Positions 16,630 through 25,103 of a stretch of DNA of 64,000 bases are shown in pieces. The translations under genes were made by a program, and so were the position numbers. The DNA is from Nocardia sp. CDC159 (lineage in GTDB: Bacteria > Actinomycetota > Actinomycetes > Mycobacteriales > Mycobacteriaceae). Under the pieces are notes generated by a model. The model searched no databases. It was not told the DNA's origin and worked only from the letters and a program-made list of their open reading frames with translations. How positions within the stretch are numbered: the first letter of the stretch is position 1; the number at the start of each line of letters is the position of its first letter. The DNA lies in NCBI RefSeq assembly GCF_023740735.1, contig NZ_JAMRXH010000003.1:496001-560000 (forward strand). Reading direction: 5' to 3'.

Positions 16630-17709
16630 GTGACCGGTGAGCAGCGCGGTTTCCCTGGCGTACATCTGTGCGGCAGCCTCCCCTTCGAGGGGACCCGGGA
16701 GGCGTTCGACTGGATCCGTAGCGAGTTCGGGCCGTGGGTGCACCGAGTCCCGGACGAGACCGGTGTACGTGCGGGATTCATTCTCACCCAACGCCCTCAT
16801 TTCACCGACAATCCGGCGTTCGAACCCGCCGGTCCCGTCCCGGGACAGCTGATTCCCCTGACCTGCGTACGCCTGCGACCGGGGTCGACGGCAGCCGACG
16901 TCCACTTCGAACGGTTCCACTACGCGGATGCCGCCAAAGCGTCCTTCGCCCTGTTCCGAAAGGCCAAGCAGGACGGCGTATTTTCCGCCGAAGCGAAATT
17001 CTTGTTCCCGATCCCCAGCCCACTGACCCCGGTCGCAATATTCGTCGCCCCCGAATCGCTGGCACAGGTATTGCCCGCGTACGAGGCACAGACTCGAGCG
17101 TCACTGCACGAGATTCTCGACGCGCTGCCGCATTCCGAGCTCGCGATCCAGTGGGACGTGCCCGTCGAGGTCGTCAGCTGGGACGGATTGATGCCCAACC
17201 CGCTGCACACCAAGGAAAAGCTGCTCGAGTCCATGCTGGCGCTGGGAAATTGGATCCCCGACGACGTCGAGCTGGGCTATCACCTCTGCTACGGCAACTC
17301 GGAGACGTTCAAGCACCCGAGCTCGCCCAACGCCACCGGCCTGGCCGAAATCTGGAACGGCCTGACGACGAACCTGCGCCGAAGGATCGATTTCGTACAC
17401 ATGTCGATACCCCTGGAATGGGAATCCACAGATCACTACCGCGCATTCACCGGCCTCGAATTCGACCCCACCACAGACCTCTACCTCGGCGTGGTCCATC
17501 ACCAGGACGGCCTGACCGGAGCACGGCGACGAGCCGAAGCCGCCGCACAGATACTCCACCATCCATTCGGAGTATCAACCGAATGCGGAATGGGACGCTA
17601 CGGCTCGGCAGAAAAGTTCCAGGCCGCCGTCGAGGCCCTGAAAGCCTTGGCCGAGGAAAATGCACACCAGAACCCGTCCACACACGGAACCACCGGCCTC
17701 GCGCACTAG
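16630..17709 (+). CDS. MetE/UROD-like superfamily protein, copy A
   Basis: A 359-residue TIM-barrel-like protein that I assign to the cobalamin-independent methionine synthase/uroporphyrinogen decarboxylase superfamily. Support comes from LAIQWDVPVEVVSW, GYHLCYGN (His218-x-Cys220) and FGVSTECGMGR (Cys319), which resemble the zinc-binding His-x-Cys and distal Cys of MetE-type methyltransferases. It is far shorter than MetE (about 750 residues) and matches the single-barrel COG0620-type proteins, so a zinc-dependent methyl or alkyl transfer to a thiol is plausible but not shown. A close paralogue lies at 62841-63905. The GTG follows GAGGA by nine bases, and both copies share this start. Six bases separate it from the pentapeptide-like gene. 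Confidence 0.75.
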   Translation: MTGEQRGFPGVHLCGSLPFEGTREAFDWIRSEFGPWVHRVPDETGVRAGFILTQRPHFTDNPAFEPAGPVPGQLIPLTCVRLRPGSTAADVHFERFHYADAAKASFALFRKAKQDGVFSAEAKFLFPIPSPLTPVAIFVAPESLAQVLPAYEAQTRASLHEILDALPHSELAIQWDVPVEVVSWDGLMPNPLHTKEKLLESMLALGNWIPDDVELGYHLCYGNSETFKHPSSPNATGLAEIWNGLTTNLRRRIDFVHMSIPLEWESTDHYRAFTGLEFDPTTDLYLGVVHHQDGLTGARRRAEAAAQILHHPFGVSTECGMGRYGSAEKFQAAVEALKALAEENAHQNPSTHGTTGLAH

Positions 17710-17715
17710 GGCCGA

Positions 17716-18315
17716 ATGGACGTCGAGCGGGAGCTGCAGGTTAGGCTCATCGCGCAACGACTCCTCGCGCAGTTACTGCCGAACCGGGACTCCCCCACCG
17801 CGAGCTACGACCTCGACCTGACGGGCGCCTGCCTGGTGCGCTTCGATCTGTCGGGGCGCAAGATCGGCTCGCTGGCCCTGCGGAACGCGAGGCTTCTCGA
17901 CGGGGCACATTTCGACGACTGTGTCGTGACCGGACCGGTGCGGTGCACGGCGATGCAGGTCGACGACGGCCGGCTTCGGTGCCGGGGCACCGTCTTTCAC
18001 GACGAGGTTCGGTTCGACGGCACCGGCTTCGCCGCCTTGGCCGACTTCTCGCGCACCCGGTTTCTGGAGAGGGCCTCCTTCAAGGAGGTGAACTTCGACA
18101 GCGACGCGGACTTTCGGGAGGTCACCTTCGCGGGCTCCCTCGATTTGTCCCGGGTTCGCTTCGCGGGGCATCTGGACATGCGCCTCGGCGCGGTGCCGCC
18201 GACGCTGGCCTTCTACAACACGCAGGTGAACCCGCAGCGGGACGTTCAGCTCCCGCCCGAATGGGAGCTGCTCGACCGTGACAATCGCGTCTGCCTGTCG
18301 GTGCGCATCCGCTGA
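17716..18315 (+). CDS. Pentapeptide-repeat-like protein
   Basis: A 199-residue protein with imperfect A(N/D)Lxx-type repeats from about residue 35 to 155, for example ADFSRTRFLERASFKEVNF and DADFREVTFAGSLDLSRVRF. These should fold as a right-handed quadrilateral beta-helix. Pentapeptide proteins may mimic DNA or act as scaffolds; this one lacks any extra domain and its role is unknown. It begins six bases after MetE-like copy A and is probably co-transcribed with it. The second MetE-like copy does not have this neighbour. Confidence 0.7.
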   Translation: MDVERELQVRLIAQRLLAQLLPNRDSPTASYDLDLTGACLVRFDLSGRKIGSLALRNARLLDGAHFDDCVVTGPVRCTAMQVDDGRLRCRGTVFHDEVRFDGTGFAALADFSRTRFLERASFKEVNFDSDADFREVTFAGSLDLSRVRFAGHLDMRLGAVPPTLAFYNTQVNPQRDVQLPPEWELLDRDNRVCLSVRIR

Positions 18316-18327
18316 GGACTCCGGGGG

Positions 18328-18361
18328 GGCGTGGTGGCCCCATCATCGCGGTCACCACGCC
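18328..18361. terminator. Hairpin between convergent genes
   Basis: GGCGTGGTG and CACCACGCC form a 9-bp stem with a 16-base loop between the pentapeptide-like gene (plus) and the Hsp70-like gene (minus). There is no T-run. Confidence 0.5.
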
Positions 18362-18419
18362 GCACCATGGAGATCGACGCAGCGGCCCCCTCATCGGGCC
18401 GCGATGGCGCGTACTGAAA

Positions 18420-20492
18420 TCAGAGATCCCCGCCGCCGCCGGCCCCACCGCCGGACCCACCCGATCCGCCGCCGGACGTGCCGCCGCCGGACAGTCCGCC
18501 GCCGGACAGACCGCCGCCGGAGAAGCCGCCCGAGGGGCCGCCGGTGGACAGACCGCCGCCGAGCGATGATCCACCGGAAGACGTACCGCCCGAGAGACTT
18601 CCGGAGCCGCCGCCTCCGACGGCGCTGCCGCCGGTGGATGTGGCACCCGAAGTGGAACCGCCGGACGACGTGGAACTGCCCGCGGACGAGGCACCGTCCG
18701 CGGTGGAGGAGCCACCGGTCGATGCGGAACCGCCCGGCGTCGAACCGCCGCTATCGACCGTCCCACCCGAACCCGTTGTACCCGAGGTCGTTTCACTGCC
18801 GGGAGCCATGCCACCGGCTGCGGGCGACGCCCCGGCCCCACCCGGCGAGGTCGCGACCGGATCGACGGCCGGACGATCCGGAACCGACGGAACCGAACCG
18901 GTCGTACCCGAAGGCGTACCGACCACGGGCGCGGGCGGCGGCGCACCCACCGAGGCCGCAGGCGGCGGAGCCGACGGCACGGGAGCGCCAACAGGTCCGG
19001 GACTCGGCACGCCGGTATCGATAGGCGCGGGCACAACAGCCCCCGAAACGGGACCGACGACCGGCGTAAAGGACTCTCCCGCAACCGCTCCGGGCGCGAT
19101 GGGTCCCGGCATGCTGACCGAGGGAAGCTGGCCGCGGACCGGCTGCCCCGTCGCCACCCCGGCCTGCCGCGGTGGCGCGAACGGCAGCGGGTTGGTGAAC
19201 TGAGCGGGATCGGCATAGGTCGACCGCCACCCGGCCGGATCACAGCGCGACCCGCTCCCCTGCGCCCGGATCGCCTGCTCGGGCGTCACTCGCGGTGAGA
19301 CCGCCTGCGCGACCGTGCGATACGTACGGCCGGTGGTGAACGAGGTCAGCAACCCGTCGGCCCCGCGCGACAGAGGAGCGCCATCGGCGAACTCCTCCAA
19401 CAGCTCCACATCACGAATATGCTGGCGCACGCCGTGTGCGGGACCGGCCAGCGCGGGCGCGAACTCCAGGGCCGGTCCGTCGGTTCCGATCGGTCCGCCA
19501 CCGAGCATGGTGGCGGCGGACATCGCCATGGCCGACACCACGGCGGCACTGGACGCCACGGCGGCTCCCCGGGCGTATCGCCCGAAATTCGTTCCGCGGT
19601 CGGCCAATCGGGCCGAGGCGAGGGCGGCACCCGTGGCAACGGTGTGCGCCGGATCGGGCGCCATGACCACCGGCGGTCCGAGCTCGGCCAGCACCTGCGC
19701 CACCTCGGCCGGTCGCACCGCGCCGCCGATCAGCAGCACCCGATCGATATCGCGCAGGGTCAGCCCGGCCGCGTGCACGCAGTTGCACACGATCCGAAGC
19801 GAATTGCGCACATGCCACACCCGTAACCGCTTGGTGTCGATGGCAGGCACCACCTTCGACACCGGCGACGGCACACCCGGCGACAGCGCCCGCGCGTACC
19901 GGGCCAGGATCGTGCCCAGCGGCCGACCGCCATAGTCGTGCGAACGCACCGGACGTCCCAGCACGCCCCGCTCGTCGCGATCGGCCTCGGTGCGCACGAC
20001 GGCGACGTCGAGGCTGTTGCCGCCGAGGTCGTAGACCAGCGTGAGGCCGTTCTCCGACACCCCGTGCTCGGCATCGAGCCACTCCACGGCCGCCACCGGT
20101 TCGGGCATCTGCATGACGTCGACCGCGCCGGTCCAGTCCAGCGCGTGCCGCAGCGCAGCCACCTGGCGCTCGGTGTAGCAGGCCGGATAGGTGGCGATCG
20201 GACCCGCGGCCGGTTCGTTCGCGGCGATCAGGCAGCCGACGACCGCCGCCACCAGATCGGGCGGGGTCCAGATCCGCCCGCCCAGCAGCACCGGCTCCGA
20301 ATCCCGGGTGAGATCGGCGAAGTCGGTGACCACCGGCGCGAATCGTGGGATACCGCCGATCCGCGGGCCGCCCGCGCTGTCGAAGGTGACCGCCGTGCGC
20401 CGAACCCGCACGGCCGGGCGGTCACGTTCCCCGGAGGTTGCCGCCCACACGGAGTTCACTGTGCCGATGCTCATGCCGAAGCCAACAGTCAT
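18420..20492 (-). CDS. Membrane-anchored Hsp70-like ATPase with long Ser/Gly-rich tail
   Basis: A 690-residue protein. Residues 1 to about 300 are an Hsp70-type actin-fold ATPase: phosphate-1 FGMSIGTVNSVWA, phosphate-2 VYDLGGNSLDVAVVR and the adenosine motif RVLLIGGAVRPAEVAQVL. The usual Asp of the DLGT phosphate-1 motif is Ser. A hydrophobic segment (AAVASSAAVVSAMAMSAATM) follows, then about 350 residues rich in Pro, Ser, Thr and Gly, with a GGGLSGGG-type end. There is no peptide-binding domain. I infer a cytosolic ATPase domain with an extracytoplasmic low-complexity tail. The start is aligned with the paralogue at 23806-24939; an ATG six bases upstream is possible. Role unknown. Confidence 0.75.
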   Translation of the reverse strand: MTVGFGMSIGTVNSVWAATSGERDRPAVRVRRTAVTFDSAGGPRIGGIPRFAPVVTDFADLTRDSEPVLLGGRIWTPPDLVAAVVGCLIAANEPAAGPIATYPACYTERQVAALRHALDWTGAVDVMQMPEPVAAVEWLDAEHGVSENGLTLVYDLGGNSLDVAVVRTEADRDERGVLGRPVRSHDYGGRPLGTILARYARALSPGVPSPVSKVVPAIDTKRLRVWHVRNSLRIVCNCVHAAGLTLRDIDRVLLIGGAVRPAEVAQVLAELGPPVVMAPDPAHTVATGAALASARLADRGTNFGRYARGAAVASSAAVVSAMAMSAATMLGGGPIGTDGPALEFAPALAGPAHGVRQHIRDVELLEEFADGAPLSRGADGLLTSFTTGRTYRTVAQAVSPRVTPEQAIRAQGSGSRCDPAGWRSTYADPAQFTNPLPFAPPRQAGVATGQPVRGQLPSVSMPGPIAPGAVAGESFTPVVGPVSGAVVPAPIDTGVPSPGPVGAPVPSAPPPAASVGAPPPAPVVGTPSGTTGSVPSVPDRPAVDPVATSPGGAGASPAAGGMAPGSETTSGTTGSGGTVDSGGSTPGGSASTGGSSTADGASSAGSSTSSGGSTSGATSTGGSAVGGGGSGSLSGGTSSGGSSLGGGLSTGGPSGGFSGGGLSGGGLSGGGTSGGGSGGSGGGAGGGGDL

Positions 20493-20961
20493 TGCCATCC
20501 CGTCAACGCACCGTGACCACGGCCTCACGGAGACGAACCATGTGGTCGCGGTCGTTTACCAAACAGCGAACTCAGGTTAGCTGGCGCTTGTCGATCACGA
20601 ATGCCGAATGCGGAGAAAAGGTTTCATACCCACTGGTCCGCATCGCAAATCCGCTGATAGTCCGGCATACAAGCCGACTCTAGGGCGGAAAATTACTACT
20701 CAATCGTCCAATACCGAGTGAAACCAGCTACCGTGCAGTAATTCACGATGAATACCGACCGGTGCGCTGCGCAGGGTTGGAGTTGATCTCCCAGCGCTTG
20801 AATTCGACCGACCGTTTGCTAATGGCTGGGCGGTAGCTATCCCCTTAGTCAGCGGCAAATCCGGCATATCATCCACCGCCGAGGGACCACTCGGTCTCCG
20901 GAAAACGGTCTCGTACAGAGGAAGTCGTGACCCCGCACGATCGCGTTACCGCCAAACGACA
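20493..20961. other. Intergenic region of lower GC content
   Basis: These 469 bases separate the Hsp70-like gene start from the terminator of the ferredoxin reductase gene. Sequence around 20570-20760 is clearly more AT-rich than the genome average and holds only short frames without ribosome binding sites. The promoter of the Hsp70-like gene should lie near 20500-20560. Confidence 0.4.
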
Positions 20962-21001
20962 GGGCGGGCGGTCGCACCAGGCTCGGTGCGACCGCCCGCC
21001 C
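20962..21001 (-). terminator. Strong hairpin terminator after the ferredoxin reductase gene
   Basis: A perfect 17-bp GC-rich stem (arms 20962-20978 and 20985-21001) with the six-base loop AGGCTC, 17 bases past the stop of the ferredoxin reductase gene. There is no T-run, as is common for actinobacterial terminators. Confidence 0.85.
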
Positions 21002-21017
21002 ACGAGAGCATCGGAAC

Positions 21018-22601
21018 TCACGCCCGGGACAGCAGCCTCCGCTTCCACCACGGCCGGCCAGCGGCACCCCCGCGCACGGCGACGGGGCGGCGCTCGGTGA
21101 TCAGCCGGTCGAAATCGGCCGCGTCGCGGGCGGGTTCGGCGAGCCGACCGGCATTGAAGTCGTCCACCAGCTGCCGCACGGTCTCCTGCGCGCACGACTT
21201 GTTGGTCCCGATGAATCCGGTGGGACCGCGCTTGATCCAGCCGGTGACATAGGTGCCGGGCACCACCGCACCCTCGGCGGACCGCACGACCCGGCCGTCG
21301 ACATTCGGGATCACCCCGCGCTTGTCGTCGAACGGCAGATCCGGCAGTGCCACACCGCGATAGCCCACGGACGCGAGGACCAAACCGGCGTCCAGGGTTT
21401 CGATCTCGTCGGTGGGCACCGCGCGCACCGTGCCGTCGGTCCCGGTGACGAGCTCGTTGCGCACCAATTCGATGCCGGTGACCCGATCGATACCCGCCAG
21501 CGCGAGCGGCGAGGACAGATAGCGGAAGACGATCCGCTTGCGCGAGCCCACCGGCCGCTCGGCCAGCCCCCGCAGCAACCGCAGCTTGTGTTCCACCTTC
21601 TGCGGCATACCGGGTGTCGGCTCCGGCACCTCACCCTCGACCACGATGTCGACGTCGGCGGCCAGCAGGCCCACGAATTCCGGCACGGTGAAGGCGGATT
21701 CGGCGGGACCGCGACGGCCGACGATCACCACCTCCTCGATCTTGCTGTGCCGCAACGCCTCCAGCGCCCGCGGCGAGACCTCGGTCTCGGTGAGCAGCTC
21801 CGGATCGGCGGTCAGGATGCGCGCGACATCGAGGGCGACATTGCCGTTGCCGACGATCACCGCGCGCCGATGCGACAGATCGAATTCGCGCTCGGCCTGA
21901 TCGGGATGCCCGTTGTACCAGGCCACGAATTCGGTGGCCGAGACGCTGCCGGGCAGACCCTCCCCCGGGATCGACAGCTTGCGATCGGCCGAGGCGCCGA
22001 CGGCGTAGATCACGGCATGAAAGTGCCGCAGCAGATCGGCATGCGAAATATGCTCGCCCACGGCCACATTCAGATACGACCCGAATCCGGGCTGGGCCGA
22101 GATCACGTCGAACAACCGGCTCACCTGCCGAGTGCGGGTGTGGTCGGGCGCGACGCCGTGGCGAGCCAGGCCGTAGGGCACCGGCAGCCGGTCGAAAACC
22201 GTCACGGTGACATCGCGCTGGGTCAGCAGTTCGTCGGCGGCGTACATGGCCGACGGGCCCGACCCGACGATCGCCACGCGCAGCGGCCCGCGATCGGCCG
22301 AAACCGCCGGTGCGGGAATGGGTTTGGCCAGCGTGGGCCGCGGCCGGGACTGGCGGTAGAAGTCGGCGTTGATCTCGATGAACGGCTTCTGCTCCGGGGT
22401 CAGCTTCTTCGACGAGGTGATCGCGTCCACGGGGCAGGCCGTGGCGCAGGCACCGCAGTCCACGCAGGCGGCCGGGTCGACATAGAGCATCTCCGCCGTG
22501 CGGAAGTCCGGCTCATCCGGCGTGGGATGAATGCAGTTGACCGGACAGGCGTACACGCACGAGGCGTCGCTGCAGCAGGATTGGGTGACGACGTAGGGCA
22601 T
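21018..22601 (-). CDS. fprB: Ferredoxin-NADP reductase with N-terminal ferredoxin domain (FprB-like)
   Basis: A 527-residue fusion. Residues 1 to about 75 are a 7Fe/8Fe-type ferredoxin with CCSDASCVYACPVNC and CVDCGACATACPVD. The rest is an adrenodoxin-reductase-type flavoprotein: FAD motif VAIVGSGPSAMYAADELL, PVPYGLARHGVAPDH, NADP motif VIVGNGNVALDVARIL, and the C-terminal YVTGWIKRGPTGFIGTNK. It moves electrons between NADPH and ferredoxin-type centres. It starts 16 bases after the diiron oxygenase gene in the same direction and is the obvious electron donor for it. M. tuberculosis fprB (Rv0886) has, from memory, a similar neighbour. Confidence 0.93.
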   Translation of the reverse strand: MPYVVTQSCCSDASCVYACPVNCIHPTPDEPDFRTAEMLYVDPAACVDCGACATACPVDAITSSKKLTPEQKPFIEINADFYRQSRPRPTLAKPIPAPAVSADRGPLRVAIVGSGPSAMYAADELLTQRDVTVTVFDRLPVPYGLARHGVAPDHTRTRQVSRLFDVISAQPGFGSYLNVAVGEHISHADLLRHFHAVIYAVGASADRKLSIPGEGLPGSVSATEFVAWYNGHPDQAEREFDLSHRRAVIVGNGNVALDVARILTADPELLTETEVSPRALEALRHSKIEEVVIVGRRGPAESAFTVPEFVGLLAADVDIVVEGEVPEPTPGMPQKVEHKLRLLRGLAERPVGSRKRIVFRYLSSPLALAGIDRVTGIELVRNELVTGTDGTVRAVPTDEIETLDAGLVLASVGYRGVALPDLPFDDKRGVIPNVDGRVVRSAEGAVVPGTYVTGWIKRGPTGFIGTNKSCAQETVRQLVDDFNAGRLAEPARDAADFDRLITERRPVAVRGGAAGRPWWKRRLLSRA

Positions 22602-22617
22602 CGTTGACCGCCGCCGC

Positions 22618-23622
22618 TCACCCGGCCCGCACGGCGCGCAGCGGCTCCGACCGGTACCGGGTGGTGTGGCCGTCGATCCGCAGCGCCTTCCACACGCCCT
22701 TGGCGATCGGGTTCATCAGCCCGATCTCCTTGGCCAGCGTGCGCACGTCGCCGAAGAAGTCGCTGAACTCCTGCTTGGCTTCCTTGGTGCCGTAGAACAG
22801 CTCCTTGCGGACGTAGTCCGGGATGTCGAACTTCTTCCAGAACGACCGCGGCGGCGTGTAGATCGAGCGGCCCAGGATGAACATGACGATCGGCATGGCG
22901 ATCGAGAGCACGAACTTGTTGGCCGGATTCGTCTGGGGCACATGGTTCTTGAGGAACTCGTGCGCGAAGGAGATGTGGCGCGCCTCCTCGGCGACGTGGA
23001 TGGACATCACGCCGCGCATGATCGGGTGCACCTCCTCGCCGGAGCGCAGGATCGCCTTCTGGATGTGGTCGATCGGCTCCTCACCGGCGAGCACGGCCAT
23101 GAAGAACAGGTTCGGGAACAGCGCGGCCACCGGCGCGCCGAGGTATTTGAACTTGCTGACCAGCGGGCCCATGCCGGGCACGTCCTCGCCGATCCGGTTG
23201 ACCATCTCCTGGAACATCAGGGTGTGGTTGTGCTCCTCGATCATCTCGTGGGAGCAGCAGCGGAACTCCGGGGAGCCGTTGGGCAGGCCGAAGTTGTGCA
23301 CCACCATGCCGCTGATCAGGATGGATTCGAACTGCAGGCCGACCTTCGCGACATTGGCCTGGCGGTACTTACCGATGGCGATCTTCTCGTCCAGCGGCAG
23401 CGCCTGATACCAGGGGTGGCGGCCGAGGGCGTCGCCGGAGGCGGGCAGGACCCAGCGCTCCTCACCGGCGTCCGCGGCGAAGTCCGGGTTGTCCCAGTCG
23501 ATGTCCTCGAACGGATCGAAGTGCTTGTTGACCGAGCCCTCCGACAGCAGCATCAGCTTCTGGGCGTATTCCTGTGCCTGGGCGACCACGGGGTCGACGT
23601 CGGGCGTAGCGGCAACGGACAT
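22618..23622 (-). CDS. AurF-like diiron oxygenase
   Basis: A 334-residue helical protein of the p-aminobenzoate N-oxygenase (AurF)/ferritin-like diiron family. Likely metal ligands are in FESILIS, EMIEEHNHTLMF and HVAEEARHISFAHEF, matching the Glu/Glu-xx-His pattern. Such enzymes activate O2 for N-oxygenation or hydroxylation; the substrate is unknown. I place the start at the ATG at 23622, which begins MSVAATPDVDPV; a GTG at 23631 has a better-spaced GGAG. It is the first gene of an operon with the FprB-like reductase, which implies ferredoxin-linked electron supply. A clear promoter with a dyad in its spacer lies upstream. Confidence 0.85.
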   Translation of the reverse strand: MSVAATPDVDPVVAQAQEYAQKLMLLSEGSVNKHFDPFEDIDWDNPDFAADAGEERWVLPASGDALGRHPWYQALPLDEKIAIGKYRQANVAKVGLQFESILISGMVVHNFGLPNGSPEFRCCSHEMIEEHNHTLMFQEMVNRIGEDVPGMGPLVSKFKYLGAPVAALFPNLFFMAVLAGEEPIDHIQKAILRSGEEVHPIMRGVMSIHVAEEARHISFAHEFLKNHVPQTNPANKFVLSIAMPIVMFILGRSIYTPPRSFWKKFDIPDYVRKELFYGTKEAKQEFSDFFGDVRTLAKEIGLMNPIAKGVWKALRIDGHTTRYRSEPLRAVRAG

Positions 23623-23665
23623 CGTCGTCACAGCCTCTCCATCTCGCACTGTTAACTGTGTCCCA

Positions 23666-23693
23666 TAGTTACACCAACGTGAAGTCACGTCAA
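23666..23693 (-). promoter_or_regulatory. Sigma-70-type promoter of the diiron oxygenase operon with internal operator-like dyad
   Basis: On the minus strand, TTGACG (-35, 23693-23688) and TAACTA (-10, 23671-23666) are 16 bases apart. Within the spacer and overlapping the -35, ACGTGA-CT-TCACGT (23677-23690) is a perfect 6-bp dyad. A second dyad, TAACT...AGTTA, overlaps the -10. A repressor bound here would block RNA polymerase. No regulator gene is adjacent. Confidence 0.65.
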
Positions 23694-23805
23694 CTAGCCG
23701 AGCGGGGAGATAGGGGTATGCATTCACCCTCGGTGCACAGATGTACACCCGAGCAGGGAGTACCCGCGAGTAGTGCGGCTATGGGTGTGTTCCAAGTAAC
23801 AACGG

Positions 23806-24939
23806 TCAGTGCGAGGGCGCGACGATGCAGACCCCGCTGGCGTCGATGATCACGGAGCTGGACCCCTCGTTGGCGACCGCGGTGGCGGCGAACAGCGCGC
23901 CCGCGGCGGCGACCGCGGTGGTCACGGCCGCGCGGGTCAAACGCCGCCGCAGCCCGCTGCCGCCCACCCGGACGACGCGGCGATGGGCGACCGCGACCGG
24001 CTTCGCCGCCGACCGGCAGGCCAGGATGGCCGCCCCGTCGGCGACGGTGCGCTCGGGGTCCGGCGCGACGAAGACGGGCCGGGCCAGGGTGTCGCCGAGC
24101 ACTCCGGCCACCTCGGGCGGGCGGGCCGCGCCACCGACCACCAGGACGCGATCCACGTCGGCCATCGTGACATCGGCGATGCGCAGACATTCGTAGACCA
24201 GCCCCAGGGACTTGCGAATGTGCGCGGTGCGCAGCTCGGTGATCTTGGCGTCGGACAGCACGCCGACCAGGGTGGGCGTATCGTCGGCGCTCCAGTGTGC
24301 GCGCCGGGCCATCAGGGCGCCGAAGGCGCGGCCACCGAAGACCTTGGAGCGCAACGGCTCTCCGACGATCGGATTCACCGGGCAGCCCGCCCCGACCCGC
24401 ACCAGCGTCACGGTGAGCCCGGAGCCGCCCAGGTCGTAGACCAGGGCCAGACCGGGCATGAGCGGACCGTACTGGGCCTCGAGCCAGGCGGTGGCGGCGA
24501 TCGGCTCGGCGACCAGCCGGGCCTGTTCCAGGCCGACCGCGTCCAGGGCGTGGCGCAGATCGGCGACGACCTCGGGCGGATAGGCGACCGGGTGGGTGAT
24601 GGTAATACCCACGCCCGCTTCTGGTTTCGCGCCGATCGTCTGCCGGATCACACTGTCGGCGACCGTGGCCACCAGATCCGACGCCGACAGCGCCCGATGC
24701 CCGACCCGGGCCGTCGGGGCGCCGCGTTGGGTCAGATCGGCGAATTCCGCGATGGCCCGGCCGTGCCGAGGTATGCGGCCGACCCGGGCGGTGCCGGTGC
24801 TGTCGAAGGTGAGCGTCGTGCGCCAGGTATTCGGCGGCCCGGCGGCCCGGCGATGCGGCCCGTGCCTGCCCTCGTCCCTGGTCGCAACGGCGCAGACCGT
24901 GTTGACCGTGCCGATACTCACTCCGAGCCCAACCGTCAT
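23806..24939 (-). CDS. Membrane-anchored Hsp70-like ATPase, short form
   Basis: A 377-residue paralogue of the protein at 18420-20492. It has the same altered phosphate-1 motif (LGVSIGTVNTVCAV), phosphate-2 VYDLGGSGLTVTLVR and adenosine motif DRVLVVGGAARPPEVAGVL. A basic stretch and one membrane segment (TTAVAAAGALFAATAV) follow, with a short extracytoplasmic tail of about 25 residues. It lacks a peptide-binding domain and the long Ser/Gly tail of its paralogue. GAGGTGG precedes the ATG at 24939. The two genes flank the diiron oxygenase operon in the same orientation, which suggests a duplication separated by that operon or its insertion. Confidence 0.78.
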   Translation of the reverse strand: MTVGLGVSIGTVNTVCAVATRDEGRHGPHRRAAGPPNTWRTTLTFDSTGTARVGRIPRHGRAIAEFADLTQRGAPTARVGHRALSASDLVATVADSVIRQTIGAKPEAGVGITITHPVAYPPEVVADLRHALDAVGLEQARLVAEPIAATAWLEAQYGPLMPGLALVYDLGGSGLTVTLVRVGAGCPVNPIVGEPLRSKVFGGRAFGALMARRAHWSADDTPTLVGVLSDAKITELRTAHIRKSLGLVYECLRIADVTMADVDRVLVVGGAARPPEVAGVLGDTLARPVFVAPDPERTVADGAAILACRSAAKPVAVAHRRVVRVGGSGLRRRLTRAAVTTAVAAAGALFAATAVANEGSSSVIIDASGVCIVAPSH

Positions 24940-25103
24940 CGCACCCACCTCGATCGACGAGCCGTGTTTATCGAACCGTGATCCGACCCGTCTCAAGGCA
25001 ATCACTGTGCTGGGTGCTTGCCAAGCAGAGGACACGGCATTGTCCGCCGAGCGCCTGTGGGGTGATCTAGTGGTTGCCGCCGGTCGGCACGAACGAAAAG
25101 CGC

